DNA from: Desulfotignum sp.
GTDB taxonomy: Bacteria; Desulfobacterota; Desulfobacteria; Desulfobacterales; Desulfobacteraceae
Direction: 5' to 3'
Length of the DNA: 20,960 nucleotides
NCBI GenBank assembly: GCA_021737445.1
Contig: JAIPDY010000026.1
Coordinates: 1 to 20,960, forward strand
A program made the translations under genes and the position numbers. Of this stretch, positions 1-7,976 are shown piece by piece (the stretch's first letter is position 1; the number at the start of each line of letters is the position of its first letter). Below the pieces are notes generated by a model, which worked only from the letters and a program-made list of their open reading frames with translations, ran no database searches and was not told the DNA's origin.

Positions 1-46
1 ATGCCGGATTTTCGATCGCTCTGAGCAGAAAGATTTCCCGAGCACC

Positions 47-207
47 GCCCCTGGTGGTGCCCTGTGCCCGGCCCGGGATCTGCGGGGGCCTGTTTGCATA
101 AGGACAATGTAGAGCGGGGACCCGCTCTCTGTTTGAAAACCATCCCGGGGTATTTTACCAGGCCCCCTCCGGATCTGACGGTCCGTTCACAGGACACCAC
201 CAGGGGC
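47..207. ncRNA. candidate structured RNA (nested inverted repeats; possibly 6S-like)
   Basis: Nested complementary arms are visible. GCCCCTGGTGGTG (47-59) pairs perfectly with 195-207, and after one mismatch 61-66 pairs with 188-193, giving a closing stem of 19 pairs in 20. Inside, 84-92 pairs with 159-167 (9 bp) and 111-118 pairs with 121-128 (8 bp, GA between). A competing 8-bp pairing (72-79 with 142-149) would cross the 84-92 stem. A rod about 160 nt long with closed ends and large internal loops resembles 6S RNA. Read on the minus strand, the 5' arm CCCTGGTGGTGTCCTG recalls the 6S closing-stem start, and a weak TTGCAA-N18-TATCCT promoter lies at 265-236 (minus). No terminator is evident on either strand. 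The family and strand are inference; it could also be a DNA-level palindrome or part of a larger element cut by the left edge. Confidence 0.35.
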
Positions 208-399
208 TCCCCATAGAAGCACAAGCTACTATGGCAGGATATCCAGTGGTCTGTATTTTTTGCAAGATGTTTTACCGGCATGCCATTTTCTGATATCTTT
301 ACGCCCAGACCAATAGTTTCGCAGCAGAAGCCCGGCAATGGCGTGCTGACAAATCCTGTCCAGATGAAAAAGAGGACGATTCACAGGAACAAAGAAAGA
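208..399. other. non-coding stretch before the first small gene
   Basis: I see no convincing gene here; with 1-46 it makes up the rest of the gene-free left end. It holds a 6-bp hairpin (CCATAG at 211-216 with CTATGG at 229-234), the palindrome GGATATCC around 237-244, and the weak minus-strand promoter-like pair described for the structured element. An in-frame ATG at 280 could extend the following small gene, but it lacks a ribosome binding site and the added residues look non-coding. Confidence 0.3.
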
Positions 400-657
400 A
401 TGATCATTACAACAGAAAATGGAAAGACAATTGATACAGCAGACCTGGGCCCGGAGGAACGGCATGTGCTCCAGAAACTGTTTGCCTGGAAAACCCTGGT
501 GGAATCTCTGGAACAGTTCCGGGATAAAAAAAAACAGGCCCTGGCAGCAGGGTGGAATAATTCCGGTCCCATCCGGGAAACAAGGGCCTTGTCACAGGTG
601 ATCCAGCACCTGGAAAACCAGGTGCGAAACCGCTTGAAAAACCAGCCGTCCGGATAG
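400..657 (+). CDS. small hypothetical protein (85 aa)
   Basis: I do not recognise the family. I chose the ATG at 400 because AGGAA lies at 385-389, ten bases upstream; the in-frame ATG at 280 has no such site. The product starts MIITTENGK and is charged and mostly helical in character. It contains a segment rich in Leu, Lys and Glu (LGPEERHVLQKLFAWKTLV) and a C-terminal helix (VIQHLENQVRNRLKNQ). There is no signal peptide, membrane segment or cysteine. It ends 29 bases before the stop of the convergent hrpA gene, with no clear terminator between them. A small cytoplasmic accessory protein is plausible, but no function can be assigned. That it is a real gene rests on the ribosome binding site and the protein-like composition. 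Confidence 0.5.
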   Translation: MIITTENGKTIDTADLGPEERHVLQKLFAWKTLVESLEQFRDKKKQALAAGWNNSGPIRETRALSQVIQHLENQVRNRLKNQPSG

Positions 658-686
658 TTTTTTTCAATGACGAGCAGGGCCACGGT

Positions 687-3600
687 TCAGATCATGGTGG
701 CCAGGGTCAGCAGTTCCTTGTCCAGGCGTTTGGCAGATACCTTGACAGCGGTTTTTATTTCCGGGGCAAAAACAGAGATTTTATACTCTTCCAAAAGCCA
801 GAAACACGCCTCCACCTTTTGTGCTTTTTCAGAAGAGCTCTTTTCAGACAGGGATGCCAGCTGTTTGGAAAGATGGTGTTCAAACCGGGTCAGTTTTTTT
901 GCCTTGGCGGTTTCTTTCACCGGGTTGTCCGTCCCCCCCTGTGCCCGGATTCTGATGCAGGCCACATATCTGGGCAGGTGCCCGATTCTTTCCATGGTAT
1001 ACAGGGATAAAAAATGGGGGGGCACCAGGTTTTTGAGTTCATCAGACAGAAGGGTGAGAATCCGGCTGGCCTGGGGCCTGTTTTCATATTTGAGAGACAA
1101 TGACTGTATCAGTGAATAACATTTTTCATATTCTTTGCCCACTGCCATGATGTCTGCCAGCATCTGTTTTGTTTTTTGGTAGAGTGCGGGCCTGATTTTT
1201 TCGATATGGGCATCAAATGCGGCTTTTGTCCGGATATTTTTTTCAAACAGCTCCTTTGTGATACAGGTATAGATCGCTTTCTGGAAACCTGCCTGGCCGT
1301 TGAAACAGGCAGCAATCTGTTTGATATCAGCCGTGGAGCGGATATCTTTCTTAATGGCTGTAAACTCTTTGGCAAAGGCGGTTTCATACAGATACCGTAC
1401 ACCTTGGGCATGGGAAGCCTCTGCCGCCTGCTGATCGGTGAACAAACGCAGGCTTATGGTGTTGTGTTCGATCTTCAGTGCGGGATACACCCTGCGTATG
1501 CATCCGTCAGGTTCGGTAACAGGCACTTCTTCCGCAAGATCAGCAAAAGTCCAGCCTGTGATATGGGTGCGCTCATATTTTTTGCAGGTCTGTTCAAATG
1601 CGGAAGTCTCTTTTTTGGGGCGGGTTACCGGAAACTGCTGTAAGATGGAAGGGTCCCGAAGGGATGTGATCTCTTTATCCCTGTGGTCCCGGATGGAGAT
1701 CCGCATCTTTAAATGGTCAGCCAGGTTCTCGTCAGACCAGGCAGTGGCAGGGATGGTAAAGCTGTAGTGTTTCTGGATAAAGGCGGATAACTGGGAAAAA
1801 AGAGGCGTGTTGTCTTTGGGCAGATCTTTTGCGATGCGGGCGGCTGTTTTCTGGATCGGCATAAGCCTTACCCGGTATTGTTTGGGCAGTCCCTTAATAA
1901 GGCCTGCAATCTTTTCTTCAAACATTCCGGGCACCAGTTTTTCCAGGGCGGTGTGCCTAAGACGGGCAGCCGAATCAGCCGGGACCTTTACCGTGACCCC
2001 GTCTGCCTCATTCCCGGGATTGAACTGGTATGACAGGGCAAAATTGCCCTGTTCCGTATCCAGAACATCCGGGTACAGGGCCAGCCGGGATTGATCCACC
2101 ATGGTTTTTTCCAGATCCTGGCGGGTCATGCGCAGAAAATGGTCGCCTCCCCGGTCTTTCAAAAACCTGGCAAAGGTGTTGATATTGTAAAACGGTTCGG
2201 GAAGGCGGGCGTGATAGAACAAGAAGATGTCCTCCTGGCTGACAAGTATGTCCCGCTGCCGGGTTTTATGTTCCAAATCTTCCAGTTCCTGTATCAGTGC
2301 AAGGTTATGTTCCATAAAGGAAAATTTCTGATGGATCTCTCCTTCCACCAGTGCTTTGCGGATAAAAATTTCCCCTGCCTCCTCCGGATTGACCTTTCCA
2401 TAGGCCACGTTTCTGCCTGTAACGATGATCAGGCCGAACAAAGACACCTGTTCTGTGGCCATGACCTGTCCCTGTTTTTTTTCCCAGCGGGGTTCTGCGT
2501 ATGTGCGGGTGCACAGGTCTTTCCCGATCTCTTCCAGCCAGGCAGGATCGATGTTTGCCACCCCCCTGGCAAAGAGCTGACTGGTTTTGACAAACTCTCC
2601 TGCCACAATCCAGGGACCTGCCTTGTCAAACAGGCCGGACCCCGGAAAAATCATGGCCTGCTGGCCTTTGGCCGCAGTGTAGATGTTTTTTTCTTTTTTG
2701 TGGGCGATGTGGGACAGGTATCCGGCCAGCAAAGATTTGTGCAGGGCGATGTACAGCGGTCCCCCAATGTCATGTTCTCTGGATTTGAGCTGGTCTGTAC
2801 CGGGCAAAGGAGTGAACAGGGAAAAATCGGAAAATCCGTGCTCTTTTAGATTGCGCCGGATCTGGCTGTGGATGTCCTGCCATTCCCGGATGCGCTTGAA
2901 TGAGAGAAAATAGTCTGCGCAGAACTGCCGCAGCCTGCTTCTGGACCGGGAATTTTTTTCCTGCGCTTTGTAGGCATTCCAGATGTTGAGAAGGGTTACA
3001 AAATCTGAAGTGGGGTCTTTGAATTTTGTATGCTGCTGGTCTGCGGCAGCCGCCTTTTCCGCCGGCCGCTGCCGGACATCGGCAATGGACAGGGCCGTGA
3101 CAATCACAAGGGTTTCCGCCAGGCAGTTGTTTTTTTTTGCCGCAATGAGGATTCTGGACAGTTTGGGGTCCACCGGGATCTTTGACATGATCTGCCCGAT
3201 TCGGGTCAGGACAAATGCCTGGTTTTGTTTTTTGGATCGAATTTTTTTTTGGATCGCTCCCAGTTCCACAAGGGTGTCAAACCCGTCTTTGATGCTTTTG
3301 GCAGCAGGCGGATCAATAAAGGGGAACCCCTGGACATCACCTAAATTCAGGGAGATCATCCGCAGAATCACCTCAGCCAGGTTGCTGCGCAGAATTTCCG
3401 GGGCCGTGAAAAACGGGCGGCCGTTAAAATCATCTTCATCATACAGCCGGATGCACACCCCGTTTTCCACCCGTCCGCACCGGCCCAGGCGCTGGTTGGC
3501 GGAGCTCTGGGAGATGGGCTGCACCGGCAAAGCAGTGGTGCGGGTTCTGGGGGAATAGCTGGGAATGCGTGCCAGTCCTGTGTCGATGACATATTTGATG

Positions 3601-4568
3601 CCGGGAATGGTCAAAGAGGTTTCCGCCACATTGGTGGATACAATGATTTTTCTGCCCGGGGTCCGGGAAAACACTCTGGCCTGTTCTTTTGCCGACAACC
3701 TGGCAAACAGGGGAAGGATGGTGACGCCAGGATGCTGTTTTCCCCGGATCAGTTCCATGGTTTCACCGATATCCTGTTCCGTGGGCATGAAGATGAGCAT
3801 GTCCCCTGACCGGGTTGTGGACAAAAGAAAATGGGCTGCCTCGGCTGCTGCCTCTACATACCCATGGTCTTCCGGGTTCTGTTTGTCTCCGGTTTCCCCC
3901 AGGATAGGCTGATAAATGGTTTCAACAGGAAACATGCGGCCGGAGACCTCTATTATGGGGGCTTTGTCAAAGGCATCGGAAAATTTCTGGGTATCGATGG
4001 TGGCCGAAGTGATGATCAGTTTCAGATATTTTCGTTTTTTTACCAGGCGGCGCAGGATACCCAGGGTAAAATCGATGTTCAGGCTGCGTTCATGGGCCTC
4101 ATCCACAATAATGGTGTCATAGCGTTTCAGCAGGCGGTCCTGCTGGGTTTCCGCCAGCAGGATGCCGTCTGTCATCAGCTTGATGCAGGCCCCGGCCGGG
4201 GCCTTGTCATCAAACCGGATCTTGTATCCCACAGACTGCCCCAGGGGTTGTCCCAGTTCAAAGGCAATACGTTTGGCCACATTTATTGCGGCGATGCGCC
4301 TGGGCTGGGTACAGCCGATCATGCCCCTGGTGCCGCAACCGGCTGCCAGGCAGCACTTGGGGATCTGGGTGGTTTTGCCGGACCCGGTTTCTCCGGATAT
4401 GATCACCACCTGGTTGTTTTTTACGGCATCAATAATTTCATCTTTTCTGGCAGTGACCGGCAGATCAGGCATAAAGTTCAGGTGTGAGGGCAGGTTGAAC
4501 CGGTGCTGGTTCCGTTTTTTTTCTGCTGCTTCCGGTTTTTTTTGGCGGGTGTCTGTTGGTTTTTGCAT
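687..4568 (-). CDS. hrpA: ATP-dependent DEAH-box RNA helicase HrpA
   Basis: A 1293-residue cytoplasmic superfamily 2 helicase; the HrpA family remodels RNA and, in E. coli, acts on stalled or colliding ribosomes. Visible motifs in order: motif I GETGSGKT (59-66), motif II DEAH (156-159), motif III SAT (188-190), motif V region TNVAETSLTIPGI (312-324), and motif VI QRLGRCGR (359-366). Behind these come the winged-helix/ratchet region and a long C-terminal half matching the DUF3418-type extension that separates HrpA from shorter DEAH helicases such as HrpB. Length matches E. coli HrpA (about 1300 aa), although the N-terminal leader before motif I is shorter. It starts at the first ATG of the frame; no good Shine-Dalgarno is seen. 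It is monocistronic, divergent from the selenoprotein gene and convergent with the small gene at 400-657. Confidence 0.95.
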   Translation of the reverse strand: MQKPTDTRQKKPEAAEKKRNQHRFNLPSHLNFMPDLPVTARKDEIIDAVKNNQVVIISGETGSGKTTQIPKCCLAAGCGTRGMIGCTQPRRIAAINVAKRIAFELGQPLGQSVGYKIRFDDKAPAGACIKLMTDGILLAETQQDRLLKRYDTIIVDEAHERSLNIDFTLGILRRLVKKRKYLKLIITSATIDTQKFSDAFDKAPIIEVSGRMFPVETIYQPILGETGDKQNPEDHGYVEAAAEAAHFLLSTTRSGDMLIFMPTEQDIGETMELIRGKQHPGVTILPLFARLSAKEQARVFSRTPGRKIIVSTNVAETSLTIPGIKYVIDTGLARIPSYSPRTRTTALPVQPISQSSANQRLGRCGRVENGVCIRLYDEDDFNGRPFFTAPEILRSNLAEVILRMISLNLGDVQGFPFIDPPAAKSIKDGFDTLVELGAIQKKIRSKKQNQAFVLTRIGQIMSKIPVDPKLSRILIAAKKNNCLAETLVIVTALSIADVRQRPAEKAAAADQQHTKFKDPTSDFVTLLNIWNAYKAQEKNSRSRSRLRQFCADYFLSFKRIREWQDIHSQIRRNLKEHGFSDFSLFTPLPGTDQLKSREHDIGGPLYIALHKSLLAGYLSHIAHKKEKNIYTAAKGQQAMIFPGSGLFDKAGPWIVAGEFVKTSQLFARGVANIDPAWLEEIGKDLCTRTYAEPRWEKKQGQVMATEQVSLFGLIIVTGRNVAYGKVNPEEAGEIFIRKALVEGEIHQKFSFMEHNLALIQELEDLEHKTRQRDILVSQEDIFLFYHARLPEPFYNINTFARFLKDRGGDHFLRMTRQDLEKTMVDQSRLALYPDVLDTEQGNFALSYQFNPGNEADGVTVKVPADSAARLRHTALEKLVPGMFEEKIAGLIKGLPKQYRVRLMPIQKTAARIAKDLPKDNTPLFSQLSAFIQKHYSFTIPATAWSDENLADHLKMRISIRDHRDKEITSLRDPSILQQFPVTRPKKETSAFEQTCKKYERTHITGWTFADLAEEVPVTEPDGCIRRVYPALKIEHNTISLRLFTDQQAAEASHAQGVRYLYETAFAKEFTAIKKDIRSTADIKQIAACFNGQAGFQKAIYTCITKELFEKNIRTKAAFDAHIEKIRPALYQKTKQMLADIMAVGKEYEKCYSLIQSLSLKYENRPQASRILTLLSDELKNLVPPHFLSLYTMERIGHLPRYVACIRIRAQGGTDNPVKETAKAKKLTRFEHHLSKQLASLSEKSSSEKAQKVEACFWLLEEYKISVFAPEIKTAVKVSAKRLDKELLTLATMI

Positions 4569-4658
4569 GGTTTCTGGGAATAGGATATTGTTTTGCAGTA
4601 TCTTTTATATTATTGGGCCAGGTTTGCCGGTTAAACTTAAATTGTAGTGTGCCATGCC

Positions 4659-4686
4659 ATACTAGCACAGGGACACAAAATGTCAA
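4659..4686 (-). promoter_or_regulatory. sigma-70-type promoter for hrpA
   Basis: Read on the minus strand, TTGACA (4686-4681) is a perfect -35 box. It is followed after 16 bases by TAGTAT (4664-4659) as a -10 box, four of six matches to TATAAT. Transcription would start near 4652, giving a leader of roughly 85 bases before the hrpA ATG. I see no equally good promoter for the plus-strand selenoprotein gene: TTGACA at 4714-4719 has no -10 at correct spacing, and TATTAT at 4782-4787 sits 15 bases after TTGCGG. Confidence 0.5.
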
Positions 4687-4843
4687 ATTCTTAAACCGGA
4701 CCGGCAATTTTTCTTGACATGGTTCCAATAATAAGGGAAAAGGAAAGTTGCTTTAAAAACTTGCGGTAAAATAGACAGGGGTATTATAGATAAAGTATAT
4801 CACTTTAAATATGAATCCTAAAAGTAGGGGGAAATGAATACCA

Positions 4844-6163
4844 ATGACGCAAACAGCGATTAAGATCGGGGGTGCCAGAAAGAGCGCCTTTAAAGATAAG
4901 GTGATGAAGCTTCTGCCTGAGGGCGGAAATCTGAACGCCTGCCTGACGTGCGGGGCATGTGCATCAGGATGCCCGGCCACAGGGCTTGAGGGAATGGATC
5001 CCAGAAAGTTTCTGCGCATGGCTGCCCTGGGCATGGATGAGGAAATTTTGACCACCAACTGGGTATGGATGTGTTCCATGTGCACCCGGTGCATGTATGT
5101 GTGCCCCATGCAGATCAATATCCCGCAGCTGGTGTTCAATGCCAGGGCCACCTGGAAGAAAGAGGACAAGCCCAAGGGCATTGTCGGTTCCTGTGACATG
5201 GCATTGAAAAATGATACCTGTTCCGCCATGGGTGCCAATGAGGAGGATTTCCAGTTTGTTGTGGAGGATGTGCTCGAAGAATACCAGGAAGCCCAGCCCG
5301 AATTTGCAGAAATGGCCGCAGATGTCAACCGGGAAGGGGCCCATTACTTTCTGAATCAAAACTCCAGAGAACCTGTGACCGAGCCGGATGAAATGGTGCC
5401 TCTATGGAAAATCATGCACCTGGCAGGTGCTGACTGGACCTACGGCACCAAAGGCTGGGCCGCGGAAAACTATTGCCTGTTCTCAGCTGATAATGAAAAC
5501 TGGGAAAAAATTGTCCGCACCAAGGTGAAAGCAGTGGAGGATCTGGGCTGTAAGGTCTGGCTCAACACGGAGTGAGGGCATGAACTCTTTGCAGTCCTGG
5601 CAGGACTGAAAAAATTCAACATCCCTTACAACTTTGAAATCAAATCCATTATTCAGCTGTATGCCCAGTGGATCAAAGAGGGCAAGCTCAACCCCTCTTC
5701 GGACTGGAACAAGGAGCGGCAGATCAAGTTCACTGTCCAGGATCCCTGCCAGCTGGTGAGAAAGACCCTGGGCGATCCGGTGGCAGAAGATTTGCGGTAT
5801 GTGGTCAGGGCGGTTGTGGGCGAAGAAAATTTTATTGACATGACCCCCAACCGGTCCAACAATTTTTGCTGCGGCGGCGGCGGCGGGTATCTCCAGTCGG
5901 GATTCCAGGAGCAGCGCCGGGCATACGGCCAGACCAAGGCCAACCAGATCCTGGCCACCAGGGCAGACTACTGCATCACCCCGTGCCATAACTGCCATGC
6001 CCAGGTCCATGACATGTCAGAGGTGAACGACCATGCCTGGGAAACCGTGCATCTGTGGACACTGCTGTGCCTGTCCCTGGGCATTCTGGGCCCCAATGAA
6101 CGCGAATATTTGGGAGATGACCTCAAAGAGGTGGATGTGTTCCATCCGGAATCCGCCATGTAG
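4844..6163 (+). CDS. selenocysteine-containing HdrD/GlpC-like Fe-S oxidoreductase (Sec244)
   Basis: Read as one 439-residue protein with the TGA at 5573-5575 decoded as selenocysteine 244. The N-terminal half has two [4Fe-4S] ferredoxin motifs, C33-x2-C36-x2-C39-x3-C43 and C77-x2-C80-x2-C83-x3-C87, as in HdrC/GlpC/HdrD. The C-terminal half has a complete CCG cysteine-rich domain: C302, C342-C343 and C381-x2-C384, matching the CX~39CCX~36CXXC pattern that binds a noncubane cluster in HdrB. The first CCG repeat is degenerate apart from LNTE-Sec-GH, where related proteins have ECGH. Thus Sec replaces a conserved Cys. A role in cytoplasmic electron transfer or disulfide/thiol redox is likely; the partner is unknown, since no Hdr, Qmo, Tmc or dehydrogenase gene is adjacent. 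Start ATG 4844 is chosen over 4834 because the GGGGGAA site is correctly spaced only for it. A simple nonsense mutation is the alternative. Confidence 0.85.
5573..5617 (+). promoter_or_regulatory. Sec codon (TGA) plus bacterial SECIS hairpin
   Basis: The in-frame TGA (5573-5575) is followed after 16 bases by a perfect stem CAGTCC (5592-5597) / GGACTG (5603-5608) closing the loop TGGCA. Below it, past a bulged G at 5591, 5582-5590 pairs with 5609-5617 at seven of nine positions. The apical loop starts 22 bases after the TGA and has G at its second position. This fits the bacterial SECIS rules: loop 16-37 nt from UGA and a G among the first two loop bases. SelB would bind this loop to deliver Sec-tRNA. 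The bases are also coding, so the hairpin is constrained by both roles. Confidence 0.8.
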
Positions 6164-6176
6164 AAATGAAAGTGGT

Positions 6177-6237
6177 GTCAGGCTTGGCTATTGGCTTATT
6201 GCAAGGAACCGCAATAAGCCAATAAGCCAAGCCTGAC
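6177..6237. repeat. long inverted repeat (26/27-nt arms) downstream of the selenoprotein gene
   Basis: The left arm 6177-6202 and right arm 6211-6237 are complementary along their whole length except for one extra A in the right arm, with the 8-base loop AAGGAACC. Each arm also contains an internal GGCTT-rich direct repeat. It begins 13 bases after the selenoprotein stop. No T-run follows, so it is not a classical terminator by itself. It could be an RNA-stabilising 3' hairpin or a copy of a dispersed REP/MITE-like palindrome. Confidence 0.7.
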
Positions 6238-6248
6238 CCTATACCATA

Positions 6249-6288
6249 AACCCGGCAGGACGTAACAGGCGTCTGCCGGGTTTTTTTT
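6249..6288 (+). terminator. rho-independent terminator
   Basis: AACCCGGCAG (6249-6258) pairs with CTGCCGGGTT (6273-6282). An inner ACG (6260-6262) / CGT (6270-6272) continues the stem past a bulged G. The GC-rich stem runs directly into a T-run ending at 6288. It ends the selenoprotein transcript before parA. Confidence 0.88.
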
Positions 6289-6345
6289 GTTTCCTGATAT
6301 TCCTTGTTTGCTTCAGGTCTTTAACTGTGATATGAGAATTTGATT

Positions 6346-7104
6346 ATGACGCAGATTATCAGCATAGCCAATCAAAAGGGAGGGGTGGGCAAGACCACCA
6401 CGGCCGTCAACCTGTCTGCAGCCCTGGCTCTGCTGGGAAAAAAAATACTGCTGGTGGACTGTGATTCCCAGGCAAACGCCACCACCGGTCTGGGAGTTGA
6501 AAAACCAGGCCTGAAATCTTCCCTTTACCACGGGCTCATCGGGGAGGCAGATATCCAGGACCTTATGTTCCCCACCATGCTGCCCAAACTGACCCTTGTG
6601 CCCGCAAATGTGGATCTTATCGGATTTGAGATCGAGATGGTATCGGTTTCCCAGCGGGAAGCCAGGCTGAAGCAGCTTCTGACACCGGTGGCAGACCAAT
6701 TTGATTATGTTTTAATTGATTGTCCGCCGTCATTGAGCCTTCTGACCCTGAACGCTTTTGTGGCATCCCATTCTGTATTGATTCCGCTTCAGAGTGAATT
6801 TTTTGCTTTGGAGGGACTTGGACAGCTGCTGGATACTGTCAAGCGGGTCAAATCATCGTTTAATCCGGGATTGAAAATCAAAGGCATCCTTTTAACCATG
6901 TTTGACCGGCGCACCAACCTGGCCCAGAACGTGGTGGAGGATGCCAGACAATATTTCAAAGGCCTGGTATTCAAAACCAAAATACCGCGGAATGTGAAAC
7001 TGGGGGAGGCACCCAGCTATGGTCTGCCGGTTGTGTTATATGATAAGCACTCACAAGGATCAAAAGGATATATGGCGTTTGCCAGGGAGCTGCTGAAGCG
7101 ATGA
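6346..7104 (+). CDS. parA: chromosome-partitioning ATPase ParA (Soj family)
   Basis: A 252-residue P-loop ATPase that works with ParB-parS to segregate replication origins. It binds DNA non-specifically as an ATP dimer, and ParB stimulates its hydrolysis. Visible: the deviant Walker A KGGVGKTT (11-18) with signature lysine K11, Walker A' LLVDCDSQANAT, and Walker B-type LIDCPPSLS. The length and the lack of an N-terminal helix-turn-helix fit chromosomal Soj/ParA (type Ib-like) rather than P1-type plasmid ParA. I prefer the ATG at 6346 because GAGA at 6334-6337 is correctly spaced; an in-frame TTG at 6340 is too close to it. The stop overlaps the parB start (ATGA), so the two are translationally coupled. 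It follows a strong terminator, so its promoter should lie within 6289-6345, although none is obvious. Confidence 0.95.
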   Translation: MTQIISIANQKGGVGKTTTAVNLSAALALLGKKILLVDCDSQANATTGLGVEKPGLKSSLYHGLIGEADIQDLMFPTMLPKLTLVPANVDLIGFEIEMVSVSQREARLKQLLTPVADQFDYVLIDCPPSLSLLTLNAFVASHSVLIPLQSEFFALEGLGQLLDTVKRVKSSFNPGLKIKGILLTMFDRRTNLAQNVVEDARQYFKGLVFKTKIPRNVKLGEAPSYGLPVVLYDKHSQGSKGYMAFARELLKR

Positions 7105-7976
7105 TGGACAAAAAGAAGAAAAACACCGGTCTGGGCAGGGGAATTTCCGCGCTTATTCCAGATTTTGACATGGATGCCCAGGGTAAGAAAACTAACTTTT
7201 TCATGTGCCCGGTGGGGGATATCGCTCCCAACCGGTACCAGCCCAGAACCGTTTTCAATGAAGAGGAGCTGGCCCGTCTTAAAGACTCCATAGCCCAGCA
7301 GGGGGTGTTGCAGCCCCTGCTGGTGCGGCATATGGACGGGGCTTATGAACTCATCGCCGGAGAACGGCGGCTGCGGGCGGCAAGGGCCGCAAACCAGACC
7401 CATGTGCCAGTTGTGATAAAAGACCTTACTGATGAACAGGTGCTGGAAGTTTCCATTATTGAAAATATTCAGCGGGCAAATCTGAATGTTTTGGAGGAAG
7501 CAGAAGCCTATTTCCGGCTTATTGACGAATTTGGCTATACCCAGGAAAAGGTGTCCCAGAAGATAGGAAAAAACCGTTCCACCATCGCCAACCTGCTCAG
7601 GCTGCGGGGACTGCCCGAAAAAATCAAACAAAGCCTGCTGGCTGATGAAATTTCCATGGGCCATGCCAGAGCCCTTTTAGGTGCCGGCTCCCGGGAAATT
7701 CAGCTGGCTTTGTTTGCGCAGGTGATCAGCCAGGGCCTGTCTGTCCGGAAAACAGAACAACTGGTGAAGCAGGCCGGAAAGAAGGCCCCGAAACCGGCCC
7801 AAAAACTGTCACCCCATGAACAGGCATTTCTGGAAAATACCTCCACCCGCATCTCCCACCATATCCAGTCTCCGGTAAAAATTCGCAAGAACGGGGAAAA
7901 AGGGCGCATTGAGATCAATTTTTCATCCCAATCTGAATTTACACGGCTGGTGGATCTGCTGATCACTGTTTCATGA
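7101..7976 (+). CDS. parB: chromosome-partitioning protein ParB (Spo0J family)
   Basis: A 291-residue parS-binding CTPase clamp. The N-terminus GLGRGISALIP is the usual ParA-interacting segment. The CTP-binding N domain contains GERRLRAAR (the conserved GERRxRA box) and ENIQRANLNVLEEAEAY. A helix-turn-helix follows in YTQEKVSQKIGKNRSTIANLLR. The C-terminal dimerisation segment ends in RLVDLLITVS. Length and domain order match chromosomal ParB/Spo0J. ATG 7101 overlaps the parA stop and AGGGAG lies at 7084-7089; ATG 7104 is an equal alternative differing by one Met. The stop overlaps the start of the ispH fusion by ATGA. No high-quality parS site was found in the window. Confidence 0.95.
   Translation: MMDKKKKNTGLGRGISALIPDFDMDAQGKKTNFFMCPVGDIAPNRYQPRTVFNEEELARLKDSIAQQGVLQPLLVRHMDGAYELIAGERRLRAARAANQTHVPVVIKDLTDEQVLEVSIIENIQRANLNVLEEAEAYFRLIDEFGYTQEKVSQKIGKNRSTIANLLRLRGLPEKIKQSLLADEISMGHARALLGAGSREIQLALFAQVISQGLSVRKTEQLVKQAGKKAPKPAQKLSPHEQAFLENTSTRISHHIQSPVKIRKNGEKGRIEINFSSQSEFTRLVDLLITVS

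Noticed and set aside
1..46. Tail of a protein gene entering from the left
   Set aside because: No open frame of useful length continues from the edge. The ATG at position 1 meets an in-frame stop (TGA at 22-24) within eight codons.
2091..2849. 252-codon plus-strand open frame antisense to hrpA
   Set aside because: It lies wholly inside the well-supported helicase gene, its product looks like a shadow translation without domains, and no ribosome binding site was seen.
4714..4742. TTGACA as promoter of the selenoprotein gene
   Set aside because: A good -35, but no -10-like sequence 15-19 bases downstream. The A/T-rich AATAAT is only about 7 bases away.
5573..6163. Selenoprotein gene as a pseudogene or frameshifted gene pair
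   Set aside because: The frame is unchanged across the TGA, downstream catalytic motifs are all intact, and a SECIS-like hairpin is present. Decay would not be expected to preserve these together.
6177..6237. Terminal inverted repeats of an insertion sequence
   Set aside because: The arms are separated by only 8 bases, with no transposase or target-site duplication.
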